This document shows, piece by piece, positions 4,700-11,586 of a stretch of 11,737 nucleotides of DNA. The position numbers and the translations under genes were made by a program. The notes beneath the pieces are model-generated. The model worked only from the letters and a program-made list of their open reading frames with translations. It made no database searches and was not told where the DNA came from. This DNA is from an uncultured Collinsella sp. (GTDB lineage Bacteria > Actinomycetota > Coriobacteriia > Coriobacteriales > Coriobacteriaceae): positions 1 through 11,737 of the forward strand of contig USJB01000018.1 in NCBI GenBank assembly GCA_900554905.1, in the 5' to 3' direction. Position 1 is the first letter of the stretch; each line of letters opens with the position of its first letter.

Positions 4700-7213
4700 C
4701 TATAGGTAGCGACCGGTGATGCTCTTGGAGCAGACTGCGATGTCGCCTGGCGTACCGGCGCAGACGATTTGCCCGCCCGCATCGCCACCGCCCGGGCCCA
4801 TGTCAATCACGTAATCGGCGTTACGGATAAGGTCGAGGTCATGCTCGATCACGATAACTGTGGCGCCCTTGGCAACGAGGCCGTCAAACACGTTCAACAG
4901 CACCTGAACATCGAGCGGATGCAGGCCGATCGTGGGCTCGTCGAACACGAATACGGCATCGTCCTGCACACGGCCCATCTCGCTCGCAAGCTTAAGACGC
5001 TGCGCCTCGCCGCCCGAAAGCGCCGGTGTGGGCTCGCCAAGCGTGAGATAACCCAGGCCCAGGTCGTGCAAAGTCTGTAAGCGCGTCTGAACCTTCTTGA
5101 GTCCCAGTGTGACGTCGATGGCCTCGTCCACACTCATGTCCATAAGCTGCGGCAGCGTAAGCAGACTCCCGTCCTTGCCCTCGCGATGGATATGCGAGGC
5201 GGCCTCGGCGTAGCGCGAACCACGGCATGCCGGGCAGACGATCTCGACGTCGGGCAAAAACTGCACGTCGAGCGAAATCGAGCCCGTTCCATCGCACGTA
5301 GGGCAGCGCAAGGCGCCAGTGTTGTAGCTAAAGGCACCCGCCTTGTAGCCGGCTGCCTTGGCCTCGGGCGTACGGGCGAAGGCGCGACGCAGTTCGTCAT
5401 GGATGTCGGCATAAGTCGCCACCGTCGAGCGCACGTTGGCGCCGATGGGCGTGGCGTCAATCAGGTTGGCACGGGCGATACCCTCGGCGTCGACCCAACG
5501 CACATGTTTTGGCAGGCGCCCACTGGCTGCCTGCGCCTTGAGTGCCGGAATGAGCGTCTCGAGCACCAACGTCGTCTTGCCCGAACCCGAAACGCCCGTC
5601 ACCGCGACAAGGCGACCGCGCGGGATATCGACTTCGAGCGGCTTGACGGTGTGGATGGTATCGGTTGCCATGCGGATATGTCCCTGGTCGAACATGTCGT
5701 CGTCAGTCACCTGCGGACGCAAGCGCTTGGGCTCTGCGCGCAAAAACGGAGCGATGCGGCTGCCCCGCGATTGCTCGACCTCGTCTACTGTACCGGCAGC
5801 GATCACGTTACCGCCGCCTGCTCCGGCGACGGGGCCCATCTCGACCAGATAGTCGGCTTCCGCCAGTACGCGCGTATCGTGGTCGACAACGGCCACGGTG
5901 TTGCCGTCGCCTACCAGGTCGCGCATCACACCAACCAGGCCGTCGACATTTGCCGGATGCAGGCCAATCGAGGGCTCGTCCAACACATAAAGCACGCCTG
6001 TCGATCGGTTGCGCACCACGCGAGCAAGTTGCACGCGCTGGCGCTCACCCGTGGAGAGCGTGGCACCGGCGCGATCGAGTGAAAGGTAATCGAGACCCAG
6101 GTCGACCAGGCGACGGGCCGCACTCAAAAACGAATCGCAGATATCCGCTGCCATGGGCTGCATCTCAGTCGGCAAGGATGCAGGCACCCCGCGCACCCAC
6201 TCAATCGCCTCGCCCAGCGTCATGGCCGCGGCTTGCGCTAGATTGATACCGCACACCTGGGGCTGGCGCGCAGCCTCGGAGAGACGCGTGCCGCCGCAAT
6301 CGCGGCATGGCCCCTCGCGCAAAAAGCGCGCAACGCGTTTTAAACCCTTATCGTCCTTAACCTTGGCGAGCGCATTCTCGACGGTATAGACGGCGTTGTA
6401 ATAGGTAAAGTCGAGCGGCGTGGCGCCCTCGCCGTTTTTGGGGACGTAGAGAATGTGCTTCTTAACCGCCGGACCATGAAACACGATGTCGCGCTCTTGA
6501 GGCGTGAGCTGGTTAAACGGCACGTCGGTGCGCACGCCCATCTCGCCGGCCACCTGCTTCATCAGATCCCACATGAGCGTACCCCAGGGAAGCACCGCGC
6601 CTTCGTTGATGGTCTTTGACTCGTCGGGCACCAGACTCGCCTCGTCCACCTCGCGCATGACACCAGTGCCGCCGCAGGTAGAGCACGCGCCGCCGCTGTT
6701 AAAGGCAAGGTCCTCGGCACCCGGCGCGTAGAACTCGCGGCCGCATGCGGGGCACGTGAGCGACAGGCCCGCAGCCACGTTAAGGCTCGGCTCCACACGC
6801 GCCCCGCAATGCGGGCACACGTGATGGGCGCAACGGCTAAAGAGCAGACGCAGGCTATTGTTGAGTTCAGTCATGGTGCCAAAGGTCGAGCGTACGCCCG
6901 GCACGCTCGGACGCTGGTGCAGCGCGAGCGCCGCCGGCACGTGCAGCACCTCGTCCACCTGGGCGTGTTCGGCCTGCGTCAGGCGACGTCGAGTATAGGT
7001 GCTAAGTGCTTCCAAGTAGCGACGCGAGCCCTCGGCATAAAGAACCCCCAGTGCCAGCGAACTCTTGCCCGAACCCGACACGCCGGCAATACCCACGAGC
7101 TTTCCCAGCGGGATATCAATATCGATGTCCTTAAGGTTATGGACACGCGCGCCACGCACCTCGATAGCCTGCGGGCTCATCTTCTGTTCCGTCACCTTTA
7201 TCACCCTACTCAT
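4700..7213 (-). CDS. Class II UvrA-like ABC ATPase (UvrA2) lacking the UvrB-binding domain
   Basis: The 837-residue protein is a tandem ABC ATPase of the UvrA family. It shows IEVRGARVHNLKDIDIDIPL (17-36), Walker A GVSGSGKS (44-51), Cys pairs 133/136, 154/157, 177/180 and 303/306, signature LSTGERQRV (386-394) and Walker B VLYVLDEPSIGLHP (407-420). The second half has Walker A GVSGSGKT (540-547), a zinc module C637/C640...C660/C663, signature LSGGEAQRLKLA (732-743) and Walker B AVFVFDEPTIGLHP (753-766). Between CPHC and AFNS there are only about 35 residues where repair UvrA (about 940 residues) carries the UvrB-binding and insertion domains. This is therefore the UvrA2/DrrC-like class, linked elsewhere to DNA-damage tolerance or resistance to DNA-binding drugs rather than standard excision repair. 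The first signature has Thr in place of the first Gly. The start at 7213 overlaps the AAA2 stop by eight bases; ATG 7180, just before the homology, is a real alternative. It is very likely translated with AAA2. Confidence 0.92.
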   Translation of the reverse strand: MSRVIKVTEQKMSPQAIEVRGARVHNLKDIDIDIPLGKLVGIAGVSGSGKSSLALGVLYAEGSRRYLEALSTYTRRRLTQAEHAQVDEVLHVPAALALHQRPSVPGVRSTFGTMTELNNSLRLLFSRCAHHVCPHCGARVEPSLNVAAGLSLTCPACGREFYAPGAEDLAFNSGGACSTCGGTGVMREVDEASLVPDESKTINEGAVLPWGTLMWDLMKQVAGEMGVRTDVPFNQLTPQERDIVFHGPAVKKHILYVPKNGEGATPLDFTYYNAVYTVENALAKVKDDKGLKRVARFLREGPCRDCGGTRLSEAARQPQVCGINLAQAAAMTLGEAIEWVRGVPASLPTEMQPMAADICDSFLSAARRLVDLGLDYLSLDRAGATLSTGERQRVQLARVVRNRSTGVLYVLDEPSIGLHPANVDGLVGVMRDLVGDGNTVAVVDHDTRVLAEADYLVEMGPVAGAGGGNVIAAGTVDEVEQSRGSRIAPFLRAEPKRLRPQVTDDDMFDQGHIRMATDTIHTVKPLEVDIPRGRLVAVTGVSGSGKTTLVLETLIPALKAQAASGRLPKHVRWVDAEGIARANLIDATPIGANVRSTVATYADIHDELRRAFARTPEAKAAGYKAGAFSYNTGALRCPTCDGTGSISLDVQFLPDVEIVCPACRGSRYAEAASHIHREGKDGSLLTLPQLMDMSVDEAIDVTLGLKKVQTRLQTLHDLGLGYLTLGEPTPALSGGEAQRLKLASEMGRVQDDAVFVFDEPTIGLHPLDVQVLLNVFDGLVAKGATVIVIEHDLDLIRNADYVIDMGPGGGDAGGQIVCAGTPGDIAVCSKSITGRYL

Positions 7214-8324
7214 GCCATAAAACTCGATCGCGAACGTATGCGCCCAGCATGGGCACGGTAAACCGGACGAGGCCGTATCCGGCAGCCTCGATGACGCGCT
7301 CGCGAATCAGGCTTGCGCGATATTTGCTCGCCCAACTCTGAGTACGGTCGCAGCGCTCAATGATATCCGCCATACGCGTCGGTTTACCCTCGTCAACCGC
7401 CATGGCCTCGATAAAGAGGCGCTGTGGACTGCGCAGCCCGTAATACAGGGGCGCGTCAACCGCTTCGTAGAACTCGGAGACGGCATCCGCATGGCCATCC
7501 TCGACATCGCGCCTTTCGATGACCTGCGAGCCGCGTCGAACAGCAGACCGCCACATGTAATAGCCCACCAGTTGAACCATATAGGGATGCCCCATGCTCT
7601 TGTGCGCCGCAAGGTCCGCCGTCTCCGCATCGACGCAGAGACCGGTACTCTCGACTGTCTGGATATATGAATCCCGCACCCTGGGCAAAGATATCGACCC
7701 CAGCGTACGCTGCTGGGCACGCCGCAAAAACGTCACGCTCGGCTCTTCGAGCAAGTCATCAACCATACTGGGCAATCCAGCGAACACCAGCGCAAGACCG
7801 CGCTGGTCGCTATCGGGCAATCCCGTAGCATCCTGATCTCCGAGCACTTGCTGATAGAGAACGGCAAGAGCCGCCAGCTCCTCGATAGACGCAGGCTGCG
7901 CCTCGTCAATCGCAAACAGCATGCCCTTGCCTGGACCGAGCTTCTTGAGGCGCTCGTTGACCAGCCCTCGTAACGTCTCGCCCTTTGCTCGCGCCGCCTC
8001 GACCGACATCCGGCCAAACGACGGCCCGAATTCCATTGACGTCACAACGGGTTTATTCGAGCGAAGCGCGTCGGCCAATCGGTCGCATAAGCCAAGCGAA
8101 GCGGAATCGGAGACAACCGCCCATCCGCGCTCATTGGCTAGACGTTGCAGCTCCCGCAGGAGAACCGTCTTGCCGCAGCCGCGGTTTCCCGTAATGAGCA
8201 TGAGCCTGCCCGGCGCTCCGGCGCCGTTGTCGAGTCCTTCCTCAAAATCTTCGATGACCGACTCTCGACCGATGAGCATCGGAGGCCGCTTGCCTGCCGT
8301 TGGCTTAAAGGGATTTGGATTCAT
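7206..8324 (-). CDS. AAA2: Orc1/STAND-like AAA ATPase, paralogue of AAA1, operon with UvrA2
   Basis: This 372-residue ATPase has the same plan as AAA1: NPFKPTAGKRPPMLIGR (4-20), Walker A GNRGCGKT (46-53), Walker B GMLFAIDEAQ (134-143), FAGLP (181-185), SVTFLRRAQQRTLGSI (196-211) and GHPYMVQLVGYYMW (245-258). A C-terminal winged-helix-like part follows (about 300-365, with SWASKYRASLIRERVIEAAGYG). The acidic residue after Walker B and the basic tail suggest an active ATPase that contacts DNA. The start is ATG 8324 with a perfect AGGAGG (8330-8335) five bases ahead. Its TAG stop (7206-7208) overlaps the UvrA2 start, so the pair is translationally coupled, which implies a shared function such as sensing, loading or regulating UvrA2. 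Its promoter carries phased repeats (8351-8388). The exact role is unknown; a transcriptional regulator or a damage/drug sensor are both possible. Confidence 0.85.
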   Translation of the reverse strand: MNPNPFKPTAGKRPPMLIGRESVIEDFEEGLDNGAGAPGRLMLITGNRGCGKTVLLRELQRLANERGWAVVSDSASLGLCDRLADALRSNKPVVTSMEFGPSFGRMSVEAARAKGETLRGLVNERLKKLGPGKGMLFAIDEAQPASIEELAALAVLYQQVLGDQDATGLPDSDQRGLALVFAGLPSMVDDLLEEPSVTFLRRAQQRTLGSISLPRVRDSYIQTVESTGLCVDAETADLAAHKSMGHPYMVQLVGYYMWRSAVRRGSQVIERRDVEDGHADAVSEFYEAVDAPLYYGLRSPQRLFIEAMAVDEGKPTRMADIIERCDRTQSWASKYRASLIRERVIEAAGYGLVRFTVPMLGAYVRDRVLWHE

Positions 8325-8350
8325 GTCGGCCTCCTCGGATCGGTAAACCC

Positions 8351-8388
8351 TGGTAATAGTTATACCAACTTATACCGAGTTATACCAA
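8351..8388 (-). promoter_or_regulatory. AAA2-UvrA2 promoter with three 10-bp-phased TATACC repeats and an inverted repeat
   Basis: On the + strand TATACC starts at 8361, 8371 and 8381, an exact 10-base period (one helical turn), with R-rich linkers. At its AAA2 side TGGTAATAGTTATACCA (8351-8367) forms an inverted repeat with five-base arms TGGTA/TACCA. Read on the - strand, TTGGTA (8388-8383) and TATAAC (8364-8359) make a -35/-10 pair with an 18-base spacer. Transcription would start about 28 bases ahead of AAA2. The repeats thus cover the whole promoter, as expected for cooperative binding of a repressor or activator on one face of the helix. Confidence 0.62.
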
Positions 8389-8391
8389 TTA

Positions 8392-8421
8392 AATGCGGCA
8401 AAGAGTCTGACCCTCTATCAC
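8392..8421. repeat. Decayed member H4 of the palindromic repeat family at the end of the TetM-like gene
   Basis: The 30 bases align without gaps to H2 (22 of 30 identical) and to H3 (23 of 30), including AATG, CAAAG, CCCT and the terminal TCAC. The stem is mostly lost: only a short AGAG/CTCT core still pairs. The TetM-like stop codon (8418-8420, read on the - strand) is the TGA of the repeat's GTGA, the equivalent position to the trmL stop in H2. Confidence 0.6.
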
Positions 8422-10421
8422 CTATGGCCGAAAAACTCGGCGTCTGCTGCTCGCCAGGAGCGGAAGGTGGTGGGATCGACCTTTACGTGCGCTGCGGCGG
8501 GGACGTCGTACCATTTGACCGTATAACCGGCGCCGTGAGAGCAAAAGACCGAATCGGGCGTGTTGGGCAGATCGGTCTCGGGCCCATAGGCGGCCGCCTC
8601 GATTACGCGCTCGGCATCATGGCAAGCCGCATAGCCGGCGAACTCTAGGTACAGATGCCCACGACCACTCGTGTAGGCGGCCACCTCCAGCGCATAATCC
8701 TGCACCTCGGATGCCGGCACGCGACCCACAAGCTTCGCCCGATCGCCCGCCATCGTCGGCGGCTCGTACTCGGCACCCATGCGCGTGGCATCCGAGAGCG
8801 CCCGGCCCACGCACTCCCCCGGCACCTCGAGCTCAAAGCGGTACCACGGCTCCAACAGCACCGCCGCGCCGGCCTCATGCGCCTGCATCAAACCCTGGCG
8901 AATCGCGCGGTACGTGGCCTGGCGAAAATCGCCGCCCTCGGTATGTTTGGCATGCGCACGGCCGCCCGTGAGCGTAATGCGCACATCGGTGATGGGCGAG
9001 CCGGTCAGCACGCCCAGGTGGTCGCGCTCCATGGCGTTGGTGAGTGCCAGACGCTGCCAGTTAAGATCGAGCTCGTCGGTCGAGGTCACGGTGCCAAACT
9101 GCACGCCCGAGCCCGCCGGCAACGGCTCCAGACGCAGATGCACCTCGGCATAGTGGCGCAGTGGCTCAAAGTGGCCCACGCCCTCGACCGGCTGCGAAAT
9201 AGTCTCCTTATAGAGAATGCCGCCAGACTCAAACGAAACCGAAAGGCCAAAGCGATCTGCCAACACCCGCTGCACGACCTCGAGTTGCACGGCGCCCATC
9301 AACTGCAAATGAATCTGCTCAAGATGCGTATTCCAGCTTACGCCGAGCATGGGATCTTCGTCCGCCAGCTCAGTCAGCGCTTTGAACACCGTATGGACGT
9401 CATGTTTGTCCGGAAGCACCGTATAGGTGAGGACCGGAGCGATGATGGGCGCATCGCACGCGGACTCCGCGCCCAGGGCGTCCCCTGAGCGAACGTGCGC
9501 AAGACCCGTCACGGCACAAATACCGCCAGCAGCAACTTCTTGGGCAAGCTCATACTTCTCGCCGTTATAGATGCGGACCTGATCGACCTTCTGCTCCCAT
9601 GCCTCGGCACCGGAACGTCCGTCAATCATCTGCTTGGCATGCAGCGTGCCGCCGGTCACTTTAACCCATGCCAAGCGCTCGCCGCGATCTCCGCGGCTCA
9701 CGCGGTAGACGCGCGCGGCAAACTCCGGGCGCCATGCCTGTTCGCGCATCAGCGCACATATGCCATCCAGCAGCTCGTCCACGCCTTGGTCCTTGAGCGC
9801 CGAGCCGGCAAAGCAGGGAAAGAGCTTGCGCTCGGCAACCATGCGTGACAGCGTCGCGACGGAAAGCTCACCCACCTCTAGAAACTCCTCGAGCGCCGCC
9901 TCGTCCAACGCAGCAGCGTCCTCCTGAACGGCCCCACCCACCAGCAGTTCGTTGGCATCCAGGCACCCCTCAGAAAGACGCTGCCCAAGTTGTGCCAGCA
10001 AAACATCGCGGCCGGGATTCTCCAAATCGATTTTGTTGATATAGATGAACGTCGGGATCTCATAGCGCGCGAGCAGGCGCCACAGGGTTTCGGTGTGCCC
10101 CTGCACGCCGTCGTTGGCACCCACAACCAAAATCGCATAGTCGAGCGCGCGCAGCGTGCGCTCCGCCTCGGCAGAAAAATCGACATGCCCCGGCGCATCC
10201 ACGAGCATGACGCGGGTATCGCCATGCTCGAGCACGGCCTGCGACGAGAAGATCGTGATGCCACGCTCGCGCTCGATCGCGTTAGTGTCCAGATGCGAAT
10301 CGCCATCGTCCACGCGGCCGCGCTTGCGAATGCGACCCGCGTTGAACAGCATGGCCTCGGCTAGCGTGGTCTTGCCTGCATCGACATGCGCCAAGATTCC
10401 AACGACCGCTTGCTTCGACAT
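8418..10421 (-). CDS. TetM-family ribosomal-protection-type translational GTPase (chromosomal variant)
   Basis: This 667-residue EF-G-like GTPase has G1 AHVDAGKTT (11-19), G2 RGITI (53-57), G3 DAPGH (75-79), G4 NKID (129-132) and G5 GSALK (206-210). Domains II to V of the TetM/TetO family follow. It acts on the ribosome. In TetM the tip of domain IV (YSPVSTPADF) dislodges tetracycline; here the same place reads RAHAKHTEGGDF (489-499 region), followed by conserved RQATYRAIRQGL. The C-terminus NTPDSVFCSHGAG (620-632) also differs from TetM. These features fit a chromosomal Firmicute/actinobacterial subgroup of unproven function, so tetracycline resistance should not be assumed. The start is ATG 10421, four bases after AGAGGAG; an upstream ATG at 10490 lacks a ribosome binding site. 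AAA2 begins 93 bases downstream with its own promoter. The stop codon lies in repeat H4. Confidence 0.9.
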   Translation of the reverse strand: MSKQAVVGILAHVDAGKTTLAEAMLFNAGRIRKRGRVDDGDSHLDTNAIERERGITIFSSQAVLEHGDTRVMLVDAPGHVDFSAEAERTLRALDYAILVVGANDGVQGHTETLWRLLARYEIPTFIYINKIDLENPGRDVLLAQLGQRLSEGCLDANELLVGGAVQEDAAALDEAALEEFLEVGELSVATLSRMVAERKLFPCFAGSALKDQGVDELLDGICALMREQAWRPEFAARVYRVSRGDRGERLAWVKVTGGTLHAKQMIDGRSGAEAWEQKVDQVRIYNGEKYELAQEVAAGGICAVTGLAHVRSGDALGAESACDAPIIAPVLTYTVLPDKHDVHTVFKALTELADEDPMLGVSWNTHLEQIHLQLMGAVQLEVVQRVLADRFGLSVSFESGGILYKETISQPVEGVGHFEPLRHYAEVHLRLEPLPAGSGVQFGTVTSTDELDLNWQRLALTNAMERDHLGVLTGSPITDVRITLTGGRAHAKHTEGGDFRQATYRAIRQGLMQAHEAGAAVLLEPWYRFELEVPGECVGRALSDATRMGAEYEPPTMAGDRAKLVGRVPASEVQDYALEVAAYTSGRGHLYLEFAGYAACHDAERVIEAAAYGPETDLPNTPDSVFCSHGAGYTVKWYDVPAAAHVKVDPTTFRSWRAADAEFFGHR

Positions 10422-10481
10422 GGCTCTCCTCTTATTACGAGCCCATCGCACGCGGCAACGGGCGTCCTCGTTCCATACTGG

Positions 10482-10487
10482 ATGATA
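10482..10487 (-). promoter_or_regulatory. -10 candidate for the TetM-like gene; leader region 10422-10609
   Basis: TATCAT (10487-10482 on the - strand) matches TATAAT at 5 of 6 positions; a poor TTCGCC lies 17 bases upstream as the -35. The predicted leader is about 55 bases and ends in AGAGGAG. The remaining stretch to the terminator at 10610 is very GC-rich with several short self-complementary pieces, for example GGGCC/GGCCC around 10497-10523. I see no leader peptide with a ribosome binding site of the kind reported ahead of tet(M). Confidence 0.33.
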
Positions 10488-10609
10488 CAATTTACGGGCC
10501 GGCGGGCGAAGCGGGCCCTATCCCCCGACCGAGCTCATCGCCCCGCGTTGCCGCGCGGCGATTTTCGTAGGTTCGCGCCTTGCGAAAGCCGGCTTGCAAA
10601 ACAGCGTAG

Positions 10610-10647
10610 CGAACGAAAATAGCCCCACCCGGGGCCATTTTCGTTCG
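10610..10647 (-). terminator. Strong 17-bp hairpin terminator of the GNAT gene
   Basis: The arms 10610-10626 and 10631-10647 are complementary over 17 bp around a four-base loop. The outer stem is A/T-rich (CGAACGAAAAT/ATTTTCGTTCG), so the - strand transcript has a GC core followed by UAUUUU. The single non-Watson-Crick position is a G-U pair in the - strand RNA but an A-C mismatch in the + strand RNA. This points to the - strand (GNAT) as the working direction. It begins 28 bases after the GNAT stop. Confidence 0.88.
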
Positions 10648-10675
10648 TGCAAATTGTTGATACGCGTCCCCGCTC

Positions 10676-11164
10676 TTATGCCTCGCGCAGCCAGTCAAAC
10701 GCAACACGCGGTGTACCGTCGGACACATACACGATGCCGGCGCGCTTAAACCCGGCCTTGATGCTCGCACCCTGCATGGGCAGGTTATCCTGATGCGTGT
10801 CGATGCGCAGGTGGTCGGCACGCTCCTTGGCAAAGGCAAACATCGCAGCCGCGATACCGTGCACGGTGCCGTCGGATGCCACACGGTGCAGCACGGCGTA
10901 CGGAGTGTCGCTACGCCATTGACCGTCCTCAATTACGTCATAGCACTCGTCCGGGCCCGGTAAAAAGGCAAACGTCGCCACCACGCGGCCGTCGACTTCG
11001 CACACATAGCTACCACCGGCGGCGATATCGGCAGTCAGTTGCTCGGCCGAAGGCGTGCCCTCGGGCCACTGCGTGGCGTTGCCATGCGCGCGCATAAAGG
11101 CACGGGCCGCGTCATAGATAGCCATGACAGTGGGAATGTCGGTATCGAGGGTTTTTCTGATCAT
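10676..11164 (-). CDS. GNAT-family N-acetyltransferase
   Basis: The 162-residue protein is a single GNAT domain using acetyl-CoA; the acceptor is unknown. The N-terminal MIRKTLDTDIPTVMAIYDAAR (beta1/alpha1) is typical. The acetyl-CoA-binding motif A region is YAVLHRVASDGTVHGIAAAMFAFAKER (89-115), where the usual RGxGxG loop is replaced by DGTVHGIA as in a Firmicute/actinobacterial subgroup. IDTHQDNLPMQGASIKAGF (121-139) is the conserved late block, followed by GIVYVSDGTPRVAFD. The start is set at ATG 11164; a GTG at 11167 shares the same GAGGT site (11175-11179) and cannot be excluded. It is divergent from the small Cys-rich gene across a perfect inverted repeat, and ends at a strong terminator. 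Confidence 0.88.
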   Translation of the reverse strand: MIRKTLDTDIPTVMAIYDAARAFMRAHGNATQWPEGTPSAEQLTADIAAGGSYVCEVDGRVVATFAFLPGPDECYDVIEDGQWRSDTPYAVLHRVASDGTVHGIAAAMFAFAKERADHLRIDTHQDNLPMQGASIKAGFKRAGIVYVSDGTPRVAFDWLREA

Positions 11165-11186
11165 CACGCGGCGACCTCACGTTTAT

Positions 11187-11216
11187 TGGTATCACTTTGA
11201 TTGAGCAATGATACCA
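11187..11216. promoter_or_regulatory. Operator-like perfect inverted repeat TGGTATCA/TGATACCA between divergent genes
   Basis: TGGTATCA (11187-11194) and TGATACCA (11209-11216) are exact reverse complements with a 14-base spacer. They lie between the divergent GNAT gene (start 11164) and the small gene (start 11242), where they could control both. Promoter hexamers are not clear in either direction; TATCAT (11213-11208, - strand) is the best -10 for GNAT. The half-site TGGTAT/ATACCA recurs in the AAA2 promoter. Confidence 0.55.
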
Positions 11217-11241
11217 GCGTTTGAAGAGGGGCGCGAAGCAG

Positions 11242-11538
11242 ATGGGAAGCAAAAAGCGAGCCGCCTGGTCAAAGGCCAAAAGCGAGTTTTTGGGCGCTGC
11301 TACGGGCGGCGATATGAGCGACCTGTTTGCGCGCGAGGACGAGCGCCGCGACGCTCTGGACGCCGAGCGCGATGAAGCCTGGCGCTACAAGTCGTGCGAG
11401 CGCAAAAACCGTTACGACACGCGCGCCGAGGCCGAGGCAGTTATGGCCGACTGCGAAAACCGCGGGCGGCGTGGTTTGGCCTGCTACAAATGCGAATACT
11501 GCGGTGGATGGCACCTGACGTCGCACCCATGGAAATAG
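11242..11538 (+). CDS. Small Cys-rich protein with a CxxCGxWHLT zinc-ribbon-like tail
   Basis: The 98-residue protein has two parts: a charged helical first half (about residues 10-50, rich in Lys, Arg, Asp and Glu), and a C-terminal half with C52, C71, C81, C84, C87 and H91. The segment YKCEYCGGWHLTS (82-94) is a pattern found in small zinc-ribbon-like proteins of phages and bacteria, and C52/C84/C87/H91 could bind one zinc ion. No function is known; nucleic acid binding is a reasonable guess. ATG 11242 follows an AGAGGGG stretch (11225-11231) at ten bases; TTG 11221 is an unlikely alternative. Bounded upstream by an inverted-repeat operator and downstream by a small hairpin. Confidence 0.7.
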   Translation: MGSKKRAAWSKAKSEFLGAATGGDMSDLFAREDERRDALDAERDEAWRYKSCERKNRYDTRAEAEAVMADCENRGRRGLACYKCEYCGGWHLTSHPWK

Positions 11539-11552
11539 ACGCCGCATCGGCA

Positions 11553-11571
11553 CGGCGCTAGCGAAGCGCCG
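11553..11571. terminator. Possible weak terminator hairpin between convergent genes
   Basis: CGGCGCT (11553-11559) pairs with AGCGCCG (11565-11571) around the loop AGCGA. It lies between the end of the small Cys-rich gene (11538) and the end of the methyltransferase on the other strand (11587). There is no T-run, so intrinsic termination would be inefficient. Confidence 0.35.
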
Positions 11572-11586
11572 GTAATCGCACGCCAG

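Noticed and set aside
5186..6082. A 298-codon + strand frame inside the UvrA2 gene, and a similar 277-codon one at 8655-9488 inside the TetM-like gene
   Set aside because: Both are shadows of strongly supported genes, with His/Arg-rich sequences and no known motifs.
4700..7213. Calling this the housekeeping uvrA
   Set aside because: It is about 100 residues short, with the UvrB-binding/insertion region missing between CPHC and AFNS.
8361..8390. CRISPR-like or plasmid-origin iterons
   Set aside because: The 10-base units are far too short for CRISPR. No replication initiator, AT-rich unwinding region or DnaA boxes accompany them, and they overlay a promoter, so an operator is the simpler reading.
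8418..10421. Calling this a tet(M/W/O) resistance gene
   Set aside because: The domain IV tip and C-terminal tail differ from the proven resistance proteins, and no mobile element surrounds it.
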